Part shown: positions 37,260 to 45,071 of the stretch, piece after piece
How positions within the stretch are numbered: position 1 is the stretch's first letter
Layout: each line of letters opens with the position of its first letter
DNA from: Miltoncostaea sp963771025
Lineage (GTDB): Bacteria; Actinomycetota; Thermoleophilia; Miltoncostaeales; Miltoncostaeaceae
Direction: 5' to 3'
Assembly (NCBI GenBank): GCA_963771025.1
Contig: CAVYRL010000001.1
Coordinates: forward strand, 620,001-684,000
Length of the DNA stretch: 64,000 bases
The notes under the pieces: generated by a model
Seen by the model: only the letters and a program-made list of their open reading frames with translations
Database searches by the model: none
What the model was told of the DNA's origin: nothing
Made by a program: the position numbers and the translations under genes

Positions 37260-37696
37260 TCCGTCGCGCGCTGGTCGTCGCCCTGCTGCTGCTCATGGCC
37301 CTGCCCGGCCTCGCGGCGGCCCTGACGGTCAACGACGTGGCGCGCGAGGTGCGCTGTCCCACCTGCAATACGCCCCTCGACGTGTCCAGCGCCCCGGTGG
37401 CGCAGGACATGAAGGCCTACATCGCCCGTCGCATCGAGGAGGGCTGGTCGAAGGACCAGATCATCGCCGGGCTGGTGGACCAGTTCGGCAAGAACGTGCT
37501 GGCGACACCGCCCAAAGAGGGTTTCGACCTGATCGCCTGGGTCGTTCCCGGCCTCTTCGTGGCCCTCGGCCTGGCCTCGATCCCCGTCATCACGCGACGC
37601 TGGTCCAAACGCGCCCATGCCGAGGCGCCCCCGGCCCCCGAGCTGACCCCCGACGAGGCGCGCCGCCTGGACGAGGAGCTTCGGCGCCTGAGCTGA
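37256..37696 (+). CDS. ccmH: Cytochrome c maturation protein CcmH
   Basis: A 146-residue CcmH/CycL-type protein of the apocytochrome thioreduction complex. It has a signal peptide (RRALVVALLLLMALPGLAAA), the motif VRCPTCNTPLDVSSAPVA with Cys34 and Cys37, a three-helix domain (DMKAYIARRIEEGWSKDQII) and a C-terminal membrane helix. The remaining ccm genes are not in the window. Confidence 0.92.
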   Translation: MIRRALVVALLLLMALPGLAAALTVNDVAREVRCPTCNTPLDVSSAPVAQDMKAYIARRIEEGWSKDQIIAGLVDQFGKNVLATPPKEGFDLIAWVVPGLFVALGLASIPVITRRWSKRAHAEAPPAPELTPDEARRLDEELRRLS

Positions 37697-37748
37697 TCCC
37701 GCCCGCTTCACTTCGCCTCTTTCGCGGTCGATACCCACCGCAGAGATC

Positions 37749-39737
37749 ATGGCGGGGAGGCCGAGCGTGACCGCACGGAAGCGGAGTGGGTGGAGCGTGG
37801 TCAGTCCTGGGCGGTTGGCGGAGATCATCGAGCGGATGTCCGCCGAGCGACGGCCCGACCGTTTGGCGCCCTCGGTGCTCGCGGCCGCGCTCGCCGCGAC
37901 CGGCGCACGAGGCGGTCGCCTGGTGGGTGAGCTGGTCTCCGGGCGACTCGGCGTGCTGGCCGTCGAGGGCGACGAGACCGCCGACGGGTCGGTGATCGCC
38001 GCCGAGCTTCAGGGCCGCGACGGCTCCCTCGGCCACATCGAGGTGTGGGACGTGCCCGACGAGGACGCGGCCGAGGCGGCGCTGCGCCTGGTCGCCGCCG
38101 TCTGCGCGCGTAGCTTCGAGACCATGGTGATCGAGCGCGAGCGGGCCGACGAGCGCATCCGCGCCCGCCGCCTGGGCGCCGCCGCCACCGCCGTTCACGA
38201 GCCGCGCGACCCCCGCGAGGCGGTCGCGCGCGTCCTGGCCGAGGCCCGCGCACTGGTCGACGCGCCCGCCGCGGCGTTGCTCGCGGCCGGCACCCCGACT
38301 CCCGAGGTGGCCGCCTACGACGGCCTCGAGCCGCTGTCCCCCGCGGATCTCTCCTCGCTCGTGCCCCCGGAGCGGCGCGCCGAGCTGGCCGGCGGCCTCG
38401 CGTGGAGGGGCGCGCTTCCCGATCGCAGCACCCTGCGCGACCGCGGCCTCGCCAGCGCCGCGCTGGTGGGCATCGGCCCGCGCGCCGCGCTCGGTGTGCT
38501 CGCTGTCTTCGGCGACTCCGAGGTGCCGGTGGACGAGGACGATCTCGGGGCGCTCGGCGAGCTTGCCGGCCACGTGGCCACGGCCCTCACCATGTCGATC
38601 CTGCGCCAGGAAGTGCGGGAGCTCGGCACCGTCGATCCGACGACCCGCTTCTTCAACGCCCGCTACTTCCAGAGCCGCCTCGATCAGGAGTGCCAGCGGG
38701 CGCTGCGCGCCGGGGTGCCGCTGAGCGTGGCGATAATGTCGCTCGACGGGCTCGCCGAGATGCGCGACCGTGGCGAGGGCGTGGCCGCCGAGACCGCCGT
38801 CGAGGCCCTCGCGGCCCATGTGGCCGAGCGCCTGCGCGGCATGGACGTCGGTTGCCGGGTGAGCGACAACGAGCTTGCGATCATCCTGCCCGAGGTGGAG
38901 GGCCTCGACGCGCTGCGCGTCGCCGAGCGAACCCGGGCCACGGTGCGTGACGCCGCAGCGCTCGACGAATTCCGGCTCTCGGTGGGCGTCGCGAGCTTCC
39001 CGTCGCAGGCGGGCCGGCCGGAGAGCCTGATCGACAACGCCGGGCGCGCGCTGCAGTGGGCCCGTACCCACGGCGGCGACCGCACTTTCCTCTTCCACGC
39101 CGAGACGGCCGAGATCCTCCGCGGCGAGGAGCGCGAGGACTCGCCGGGCGACGACGAGGTGCTGACCACCATCCTCGCCCTCGTCGCCACCATCGACGCG
39201 CGTCATCCCTTCACCGCCCACCACTCCGAGAACGTCGGCCGCCTGGCCTCCCTGATCGGCGCCGAGATGGGCCTCGACCATGACCGCGTCGAGAGCCTGC
39301 GCGTCGCCGGGCTGCTGCACGACGTGGGCAAGATCGGCGTCAGCGACGACGTCCTGGTGGCCGATCACCGCCTCAGCGACGTCCAGTGGGAGGAGCTGCG
39401 CCGCCACCCCGAGATCGGCGAGCGGATGCTCTCGGGCAGCCGCCTCGCGGCGGTGGCCCCCTGGGTGCTGCACCACCACGAGCGCCTCGACGGGCTCGGC
39501 TACCCGGCCGGCCTGAGCGGAGAGTCGATCCCCATCGAGAGCCGGGTGCTGGCCGTGGCCAACGCGTTCGACCACCTCACCGCGGGCACCTCGGCACGCC
39601 CTCCGATGATCGTCTCCGAGGCGATGCTCGACCTCGAGCGCCGAGCGGGCAGCGAGTTCGACCCGGTCGCCGTCGCCGCACTGCGAGCCATCGTCGGCCG
39701 CAGCGACACCGACACCTCCGGCCTCTCCGCCGCCTGA
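37749..39737 (+). CDS. Signalling protein: GAF-like, degenerate GGDEF and HD-GYP domains
   Basis: Predicted cyclic di-GMP phosphodiesterase. In 662 residues it has an N-terminal region with two weak GAF-like segments, a GGDEF-fold domain (about 295-445), and an HD-GYP domain (about 470-650). The GGDEF motif is replaced by VSDNE in CRVSDNELAIILPE, so cyclase activity is unlikely. HD-GYP is complete, with HSENVGRLA, His524-Asp525 in LLHDVGKIG, HPEIGERML and HHERLDGLGYPAGL. It is soluble, with no membrane helix. The HDOD-LuxR gene follows after 8 bases. Confidence 0.87.
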   Translation: MAGRPSVTARKRSGWSVVSPGRLAEIIERMSAERRPDRLAPSVLAAALAATGARGGRLVGELVSGRLGVLAVEGDETADGSVIAAELQGRDGSLGHIEVWDVPDEDAAEAALRLVAAVCARSFETMVIERERADERIRARRLGAAATAVHEPRDPREAVARVLAEARALVDAPAAALLAAGTPTPEVAAYDGLEPLSPADLSSLVPPERRAELAGGLAWRGALPDRSTLRDRGLASAALVGIGPRAALGVLAVFGDSEVPVDEDDLGALGELAGHVATALTMSILRQEVRELGTVDPTTRFFNARYFQSRLDQECQRALRAGVPLSVAIMSLDGLAEMRDRGEGVAAETAVEALAAHVAERLRGMDVGCRVSDNELAIILPEVEGLDALRVAERTRATVRDAAALDEFRLSVGVASFPSQAGRPESLIDNAGRALQWARTHGGDRTFLFHAETAEILRGEEREDSPGDDEVLTTILALVATIDARHPFTAHHSENVGRLASLIGAEMGLDHDRVESLRVAGLLHDVGKIGVSDDVLVADHRLSDVQWEELRRHPEIGERMLSGSRLAAVAPWVLHHHERLDGLGYPAGLSGESIPIESRVLAVANAFDHLTAGTSARPPMIVSEAMLDLERRAGSEFDPVAVAALRAIVGRSDTDTSGLSAA

Positions 39738-39745
39738 GCCCCACG

Positions 39746-40786
39746 ATGAGCCCGACCTTCCCCGCGACGCAGGAGCCTCCGCCGACGGCGCAGGCCGGCC
39801 GGGTCACGGCCCGCGTCGTGGCCGAGGCGGCCGACCGCATGGCCGCGCCGTCGCCGGTCGTCGCCGGCGTGCTCCAGCTCCTCGACGAGGGCGCCGCCTC
39901 GGCGCGGCTGCTGGCGGCGCGGGTGGGGCAGAGCCCCGAGATCGCCGCCCAGGTGCTGCGCCTGGGCAACTCGGCGCTGTTCGCCGAGCCGGTCAACACC
40001 CTCGAGCGCGCCGTGGTGCGGATCGGCGAGAACACCCTGCGCGGGCTGTTGCTCGCGGCCACCACCTACCGGCTGCTCGACGGCCCGGTGCCCGCCTACG
40101 GGCTGCCGCGGGTCTACCTGCTGCGCCACTCCGCGGAGGTCGCCGCCACTGCGCAGCAGATCACGCGCGCCCGCTCGGCCGCCCTCGCCTCCCAGGCCTA
40201 CCTCGCCGGTCTCCTCCACGACCTCGGCAAGCCGATCCTGGCCACCGTGGCCGAGGACCGCGCCATCGAGGTGCCGCCCGGCGGCCTCACCACCATCGCC
40301 GACGAGCGCGAGCTGTTCGGCACCGACCACGCCCGCGTCGGCGCCTGGATCGCCCGCCGGTGGGGTCTTCCGGAGGATCTCTGCCTCGCCCTGGAGCGCC
40401 ACCACGACGCGCAGCCGCCCGGTGAGGCCGTGGCGCAGCCGGTCTGGCTGGCCGATCTCGCCGCCCACGCGGGCGCCGGCGAGGCCGAGGCGATCGAGCG
40501 CCTGCGCGACGGCGCCGCCGCCTGCAACCTGAGCCCCGACGCGCTGGAGCTGGTGTTGATGTCGTCGGCCGAGACCGAGGCTCCGCGACGCCCGCCCGGT
40601 CTCACCGACCGCGAGGTCCAGGTCTTCCGCCTGCTGGCCCGCGGATCGGCCCCCAAGCAGGTGGCCGCCGAGCTCGGCTGCTCGCCCTCCACGATCCACA
40701 ACCACCTCCACCACATCTACGGCAAGCTCGGCGTCACGAGTCAGTCCCAGGCGCTGCTGCTGGCGCGGGAGAAGGGTTGGATCTAG
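39746..40786 (+). CDS. HDOD domain protein with C-terminal LuxR-type HTH
   Basis: A 346-residue signalling regulator. Residues about 30-240 match HDOD (LGNSALFAEPVNTLERAVVRIG; AYLAGLLHDLGKPIL; DHARVGAWIARRWGLPEDL). The last 65 residues form a LuxR/FixJ HTH (LTDREVQVFRLLARGSAPKQVAAELGCS in segments, then STIHNHLHHIYGKLGVTSQSQA). HDOD and LuxR on one chain is uncommon in my knowledge. Adjacency to the HD-GYP protein suggests that a c-di-GMP input meets a transcriptional output here. Confidence 0.86.
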   Translation: MSPTFPATQEPPPTAQAGRVTARVVAEAADRMAAPSPVVAGVLQLLDEGAASARLLAARVGQSPEIAAQVLRLGNSALFAEPVNTLERAVVRIGENTLRGLLLAATTYRLLDGPVPAYGLPRVYLLRHSAEVAATAQQITRARSAALASQAYLAGLLHDLGKPILATVAEDRAIEVPPGGLTTIADERELFGTDHARVGAWIARRWGLPEDLCLALERHHDAQPPGEAVAQPVWLADLAAHAGAGEAEAIERLRDGAAACNLSPDALELVLMSSAETEAPRRPPGLTDREVQVFRLLARGSAPKQVAAELGCSPSTIHNHLHHIYGKLGVTSQSQALLLAREKGWI

Positions 40787-40791
40787 GCCGT

Positions 40792-40797
40792 TAGAGT
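40792..40797 (+). promoter_or_regulatory. Leaderless-type -10 element of the DUF72 gene
   Basis: TAGAGT followed by 6 bases and GTG 40804. Confidence 0.5.
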
Positions 40798-40803
40798 GCG
40801 CGC

Positions 40804-41721
40804 GTGTCGTCGAGCGACGTACGCGTGGGCACGGCCTCCTGGACCGACCCCGAGTTCATCAAGGCCGGCTGGTACCCCTCGGACGTGAAGGGCGACGCCG
40901 AGGGACGGTTGCGCTACTACGCCGACCGCTTCCCGATGGTCGAGGTCAACGCGACCTTCTACGCCCTGCCGACCGTCGAGACCACCGCGGCCTGGACCGA
41001 GCGTACGCCCGATGACTTCCGCTTCCACGTCAAGGCGCACCAGGTCATCTCGGGACATCCCTCGGAGCCCGGGCGCCTCCCCGCGCCCCTGCGCGCGCTG
41101 CCGTACTCGCAGGACTCGCACGGGCGCATCCGCACGCCCAGCCGCGAGCTGCGGGACGCGGTCATCGACTCCCTGCTCGAGGCCCTCGGGCCGATGGGCG
41201 ACAAGCTCGGCGCGATCCTGGTGCAGCTGCCTCCGTACGTCGTCTCAGGCGAGGAGCAGCGCGCCGAGCTGGGACGCATCCTCGGCCGCCTGAAGCCGGC
41301 GCGGGCCGCGGTCGAGTTCCGCCACCGCTCGTGGGCCGAGCCCGAGGAGCGCCGCGCCGCCGCCGAGCTCCTGGGCGAGCACGACGCGGCGTGGGTGGTG
41401 GTGGACGCCCCGCGCATCGACGCCAAGAACGTGATGCCGCCGATCGTCGAGGTCACCTCCCCCGACCTGGCCTACCTGCGCCTGCACGGCCGCAACCGGG
41501 CCACGTGGAACTCGAGCCGCACGGTGGCCGAGCGCTTCGACCACGTCTACACCGACGACGAGATGGAGGAGTGGATCGACCCCGTGCTCGAGATGGCCGA
41601 GCGCGCCCAGGAGGTGGCCGTCGTCTTCAACAACAACGCGAAGGACTACGCGCTGCGCAACGCCGCCCGGTTCGGGGAGATGCTTTCCGCTGCAAGTGAG
41701 CAGGTTCCTCCGAGCGGCTGA
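40804..41721 (+). CDS. DUF72 family protein (YecE-like)
   Basis: A 305-residue TIM-barrel-like protein of unknown role. It has RVGTASWTDPEFIKAGWYP, YADRFPMVEVNATFYALP, DFRFHVKAHQVISGH, VEFRHRSW and VAVVFNNNAKDYALRNA, the usual DUF72 blocks. Length is typical. It stands alone between the signalling pair and an accessory stretch. Confidence 0.9.
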   Translation: MSSSDVRVGTASWTDPEFIKAGWYPSDVKGDAEGRLRYYADRFPMVEVNATFYALPTVETTAAWTERTPDDFRFHVKAHQVISGHPSEPGRLPAPLRALPYSQDSHGRIRTPSRELRDAVIDSLLEALGPMGDKLGAILVQLPPYVVSGEEQRAELGRILGRLKPARAAVEFRHRSWAEPEERRAAAELLGEHDAAWVVVDAPRIDAKNVMPPIVEVTSPDLAYLRLHGRNRATWNSSRTVAERFDHVYTDDEMEEWIDPVLEMAERAQEVAVVFNNNAKDYALRNAARFGEMLSAASEQVPPSG

Positions 41722-41846
41722 CGGCGGGGCGACGTAATCGTGATCGAGTTCGGCCCGGACGACATGCGTCCGACCCGGAGGCGGACCACCGGGTCTTCGG
41801 ACGACAGGGGGTGTCAGCGGAAGACGTGCTGGGCGCATAGATTGCC

Positions 41847-42599
41847 ATGGCATCAGCCCGTCCGCCGCCCCGGCGAGCGAAGGAGCATCCCCTGAGTGAG
41901 AGCATCCCCTCGTCGCTCGACGACACGGCCGATGTGCCCCCGCCGCGCGCGAAGAACCCTCTCACCGGGGACGGCCTTCGCAGCCCATCGCGGGTCGAGG
42001 CGCTGAGCGACGGCGTCTTCGCGATCATCCTCACCCTTCTCGTGCTGGAGATCGCCGTCCCAAAGGAGCTGTCGGGACAGTCCCTGCGTGAGGTGATCAC
42101 TGAACTACGGCCGACGATGGTCGCCTGGGTGATCAGCTTCCTCATCACGGGGATGTACTGGGTGTCGCATCGAGACCTGTTCGCCCGTATCCGTGTCGTC
42201 AACCGCGATCTGGTCTGGCTGAACCTGCTCTTCCTATTGACCGTCAGCCTCATCCCGTTCGGCGCGTCGATGCTTGGCGAGTACCCCGACGAGCCGATTG
42301 CGCTGCACATATACGGCGTCGTCTTGATCGCCGCGACGGTCATGCGGGTCGTGATGTACTGGTACGTCGGCCGGCGGCCGCAGCTCTTCCACGAGGAGCG
42401 GCCCCCCGGCCGCTTCTGGCTCGGCGTTGCCATCTCCGCCGTGGCGATCGTCTTCTACGCGGCGGCGATGGCCATCGCCGACACCTCCACGACCGCCGGC
42501 ATCTGGATCTTCCTGTCGGTGCCGTTCGTCTACTTCCTGGGGCTCACCTTGCTGCGGGAGCGGCCTGGCACGCGGGCGGAGGCAGAGGAGTTCTCCTGA
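41847..42599 (+). CDS. TMEM175/DUF1211-like membrane protein
   Basis: A 250-residue protein with six predicted membrane helices and the family signature SRVEALSDGVFAIILTLLVLEIAVP at the first helix (R and FSD-like SD positions). Related proteins are potassium channels, so ion conduction is possible but not shown. ATG 41847 has no SD. An in-frame CTG at 41892 is preceded by AAGGAG (41880-41885) at exactly six bases, the same layout as ftsH, and would give 235 residues. I list the longer form but consider CTG likely. Confidence 0.82.
   Translation: MASARPPPRRAKEHPLSESIPSSLDDTADVPPPRAKNPLTGDGLRSPSRVEALSDGVFAIILTLLVLEIAVPKELSGQSLREVITELRPTMVAWVISFLITGMYWVSHRDLFARIRVVNRDLVWLNLLFLLTVSLIPFGASMLGEYPDEPIALHIYGVVLIAATVMRVVMYWYVGRRPQLFHEERPPGRFWLGVAISAVAIVFYAAAMAIADTSTTAGIWIFLSVPFVYFLGLTLLRERPGTRAEAEEFS
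41880..41894 (+). promoter_or_regulatory. SD preceding an alternative CTG start
   Basis: AAGGAG, six bases (CATCCC), then CTG 41892 in frame with the TMEM175-like gene. This may be the true translation start. Confidence 0.5.
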
Positions 42600-42888
42600 G
42601 GGCCGCTGAGACCGGGGGGTAGGGGGTCGCCTGCGCCAGCGCCGGTTCCCCATGACGGGCGTAAGAGGTGCATATGCGGCCGAATCGGCGGACGATCCCC
42701 ATCGAGTTCCAATCACCCGGCCCGGCCCCGTGCGGCTCCACCGCGCGCTCGGCGGGTGACCTCTGACGGCGTCTGGCTCCGGCTGTTCCGGGGCTCACAG
42801 TCGTATGGGCCGTGCCCACGGCCACGCTCCGCCCAGGAGCGGGCCAGCGCAGGGGACCGGCGGGAAGCGTGGCGAGCGGCCCAACGGC
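42600..42888. other. Gap with no recognisable gene
   Basis: These 289 bases hold only short frames without SD or family pattern. No tRNA-like fold or clear terminator was seen. Confidence 0.5.
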
Positions 42889-43089
42889 TCAGCAGGACGA
42901 GGTGGGGTCCACCTGTCGCGGAGGGCACGGATGTTGCCCGTACGAGCAGAAGACGCAGCAATCGCCGGACAGCGGCGTGAGCACCGATCCGCAGCTCGTG
43001 CACGAGTAGAAGTGCACGCAGGCGTTGGTCGGCATCTCCTCCTCAACGGCGGTGCCGCACTCGGGGCAGGTGATCCGAGTACGTGTCAC
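42889..43089 (-). CDS. Small cysteine-rich protein with GDCCVFCSYG motif
   Basis: A 66-residue protein with three cysteine clusters (CPECG, CTSCG, GDCCVFCSYG) and HPCPPRQ near the C-terminus. Similar small proteins with GDCCVFCSYG recur in many bacteria, often annotated as hypothetical and sometimes near metal-resistance genes. A zinc-ribbon or metal-binding role is an inference. GTG 43089 has GGAG about six bases upstream, and TAGGGT (43114-43109, minus strand) is a plausible -10. Confidence 0.75.
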   Translation of the reverse strand: MTRTRITCPECGTAVEEEMPTNACVHFYSCTSCGSVLTPLSGDCCVFCSYGQHPCPPRQVDPTSSC

Positions 43090-43253
43090 GACGCTCTCCA
43101 CCCGAACGACCCTAGCGCCCGGGGACGGGCTCGAACGGGTCGGGACGCCGGAGGTGTCGGGGCGCCGGAGGGGAGAGGCGTTCGGCGTGGGGGCCGGGGC
43201 GCGCGGGTCGTTGTGTTTCACCCCCCGGCTGGCCTGCCTCCGGAGAGCGGGTC

Positions 43254-43259
43254 TATGCT
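43254..43259 (+). promoter_or_regulatory. Candidate -10 of the small acidic protein gene
   Basis: TATGCT, 50 bases before GTG 43310. The leader contains the purine-rich SD GGAGAAAGGGG (43294-43304). Confidence 0.45.
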
Positions 43260-43309
43260 CGCCATGCAAGTGCCTGCGACGCAGGTCATTCCCGGAGAAA
43301 GGGGACGAC

Positions 43310-43468
43310 GTGAGCGGCAACAAGCGCGACGAGGATCGTCGTAAGGAAGACGAGCTCAACTCAGGGCCGACGCCCGAGATCCGCAAGGCGGAGGGCCACG
43401 GCGACGAGGGTGAGGAGATCACCAAGGGTCCCACCCCGGAGGTCCGTGAGGCCGAGAAGAAGGGCTAG
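43310..43468 (+). CDS. Small acidic protein with two GPTPE repeats
   Basis: A 52-residue, highly charged protein starting VSGNKRDEDRRKEDELN. It carries two copies of a short unit, SGPTPEIRKAEG and KGPTPEVREAEK, and ends EKKG. A strong SD and an upstream -10 support real expression. It is probably disordered and has no membrane or metal motif. I do not recognise the family. Confidence 0.65.
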   Translation: MSGNKRDEDRRKEDELNSGPTPEIRKAEGHGDEGEEITKGPTPEVREAEKKG

Positions 43469-43848
43469 AGCCCCTCGCTGAGCGCCTGGGCATCCCGGTG
43501 GCGCGCCACGCCGCCCGCCGGGATGCACATCCGACCACACACGCGCGCCGCAGACGATCGCGGTCGCGGCCCTCCTGTGGGCGGGAATGCCCTCGGCGGG
43601 AAACCGCGTTCGGGACTCTCGTCGCGAGTCGGAGTCCCTCGGGGGGATCGGCCAGGATCTCGCGGGACCCGAGCGGTCCACCCCGTCGTCGAGCCGCGCG
43701 TCGGGCACCGTGACGCCCACGGGGCCCATCGGCCGCCATCGGCGGATCGTTCGATCCATCCCGGCGGTCGGTGATCTCGCGCTTCCGGTGCGCGTCCGGC
43801 GTCGGCACCAATACGCTCGGGCCAGTCCACCACCGAAAGGCGACGTCG
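43469..43848. other. Gap of 380 bases before the YccF gene
   Basis: No convincing coding region is present. TACGCT at 43812-43817 is a plausible -10 for the next gene, whose leader carries GAAAGG at 43835-43840. The rest is GC-rich sequence with no clear signal. Confidence 0.45.
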
Positions 43849-44274
43849 ATGCGCCTCGTGCTGAACATCATCTGGCTCGTCCTGGCCGGCGTCTGGCTGG
43901 CGATCGGCTACGCGGTCGCCGGAATCATCCTGTGCGTCACGATCATCGGGATCCCGTTCGGCGTTCAGTCCTTCAAGCTCGCGGGCTACGCGCTCTGGCC
44001 CTTCGGGCGAGCGCTCGTGCCGCGGGCCGACCGGATGACGGGGCTGAGCGTGATCGGGAACATCCTGTGGTTCGTGCTCGCGGGATGGTGGCTGGCCCTC
44101 GAGCACCTCGTCGTCGGAATCCTCCTGTGCATCACGATCATCGGGATTCCCCTGGGGGTCGCGAGCTTCAAGATGGCCGGCGCCGCACTCGTCCCGTTCG
44201 GCAAGGAGATCGTGAGCCTGTCGAGCCTCGGATCCGCCGACTCCGACGTCGTCGTGGTCGCGGAGGTCCGCTAG
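43849..44274 (+). CDS. YccF-type membrane protein with duplicated domain
   Basis: A 141-residue inner-membrane protein of the DUF307/YccF family. Two copies of one unit are visible: NIIWLVLAGVWLA with CVTIIGIPFGVQSFKLAGYAL, and NILWFVLAGWWLA with CITIIGIPLGVASFKMAGAAL. Each supplies two helices. Function is unknown. ATG 43849 is supported by SD GAAAGG nine bases upstream; the frame upstream is not family-like. Confidence 0.88.
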   Translation: MRLVLNIIWLVLAGVWLAIGYAVAGIILCVTIIGIPFGVQSFKLAGYALWPFGRALVPRADRMTGLSVIGNILWFVLAGWWLALEHLVVGILLCITIIGIPLGVASFKMAGAALVPFGKEIVSLSSLGSADSDVVVVAEVR

Positions 44275-44310
44275 CGCCGGCCGGTCGGTGGCGGCATCCC
44301 GGGTGCCGCC

Positions 44311-44348
44311 TTGACTTCAAGTGCACTTGAAGTCGTACGATCCTGGCC
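44311..44348 (+). promoter_or_regulatory. MerR-type promoter/operator of the SDR-queA unit
   Basis: The -35 is TTGACT (44311-44316) and the -10 is TACGAT (44336-44341), separated by 19 bases instead of 17. A perfect 22-base palindrome (44313-44334; halves GACTTCAAGTG and CACTTGAAGTC) overlaps the -35 and fills the spacer. A long spacer with central dyad is the hallmark of promoters twisted open by MerR-family activators. The -10 ends 7 bases before ATG 44349, so the mRNA is probably leaderless. No merR gene is nearby. Confidence 0.85.
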
Positions 44349-45071
44349 ATGACGTCGAACGACACACCTCTCACCGGCCCGGTCGCCCTCGTCACCGGGG
44401 GTTCGAAGGGGCTCGGGCGGGCCCTCGTCGAGCGCCTCGTGGACGACGGCTGGAACGTGGTCACCGACGCCCGCGATGCGGCCGGGCTGGCCGCCGCGAC
44501 CGCCGCGTTGCCGGCGTCGCGCGTGACGGCGATCGCGGGTGACGTCGCCGACGGGTGGCACCGCGCCGGGCTCGCGGTGGCCGTCGCCGAACTCGGCCGC
44601 CTGGACCTCCTGGTCAACAACGCCTCGGTGCTGGGCCCGAGTCCGCAGCCGCGACTCGCCGAGTATCCGGTCGCCGAGCTGGAGCGGGTGTACGCGGTCA
44701 ACGCGGTCGCCCCGATCGCGCTGGCGCAGCTCGTGATGGATCTGCTGGAACGCTCGGGCGGCCGCATCGTCAACGTCTCGTCGGACGCCGCGGTGGGGGC
44801 GTACGCGGGCTGGGGCGGCTACGGCTCGTCCAAGGCGGCCCTCGATCAGCTGACCGCGGTCCTCGCGGCCGAGCACCCCGGAATGCGCATCTATGCGCTG
44901 GATCCCGGCGACATGGCGACCGACATGCACCAGCGGGCCTACCCGGGCGAGGACATCAGCGACCGGCCCTCACCCGCGGCCGTCGTGCCCGCGCTCCTCA
45001 GGCTGGCCGGGGGCGACCTGCCGAGCGGCCGCTACGGCGTGGACGCGCTGACCCCGGTGCACGGCGGATGA
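44349..45071 (+). CDS. Short-chain dehydrogenase/reductase
   Basis: A 240-residue NAD(P)-dependent oxidoreductase of the classical SDR family. It has the cofactor motif TGGSKGLG (residues 16-23), NNAS, and the catalytic Tyr158-xxx-Lys162 in YGSSK with the preceding serine in VNVSSDAA. The substrate is unknown. It sits behind a MerR-type operator and overlaps the QueA-like gene (ATGA). Confidence 0.92.
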   Translation: MTSNDTPLTGPVALVTGGSKGLGRALVERLVDDGWNVVTDARDAAGLAAATAALPASRVTAIAGDVADGWHRAGLAVAVAELGRLDLLVNNASVLGPSPQPRLAEYPVAELERVYAVNAVAPIALAQLVMDLLERSGGRIVNVSSDAAVGAYAGWGGYGSSKAALDQLTAVLAAEHPGMRIYALDPGDMATDMHQRAYPGEDISDRPSPAAVVPALLRLAGGDLPSGRYGVDALTPVHGG

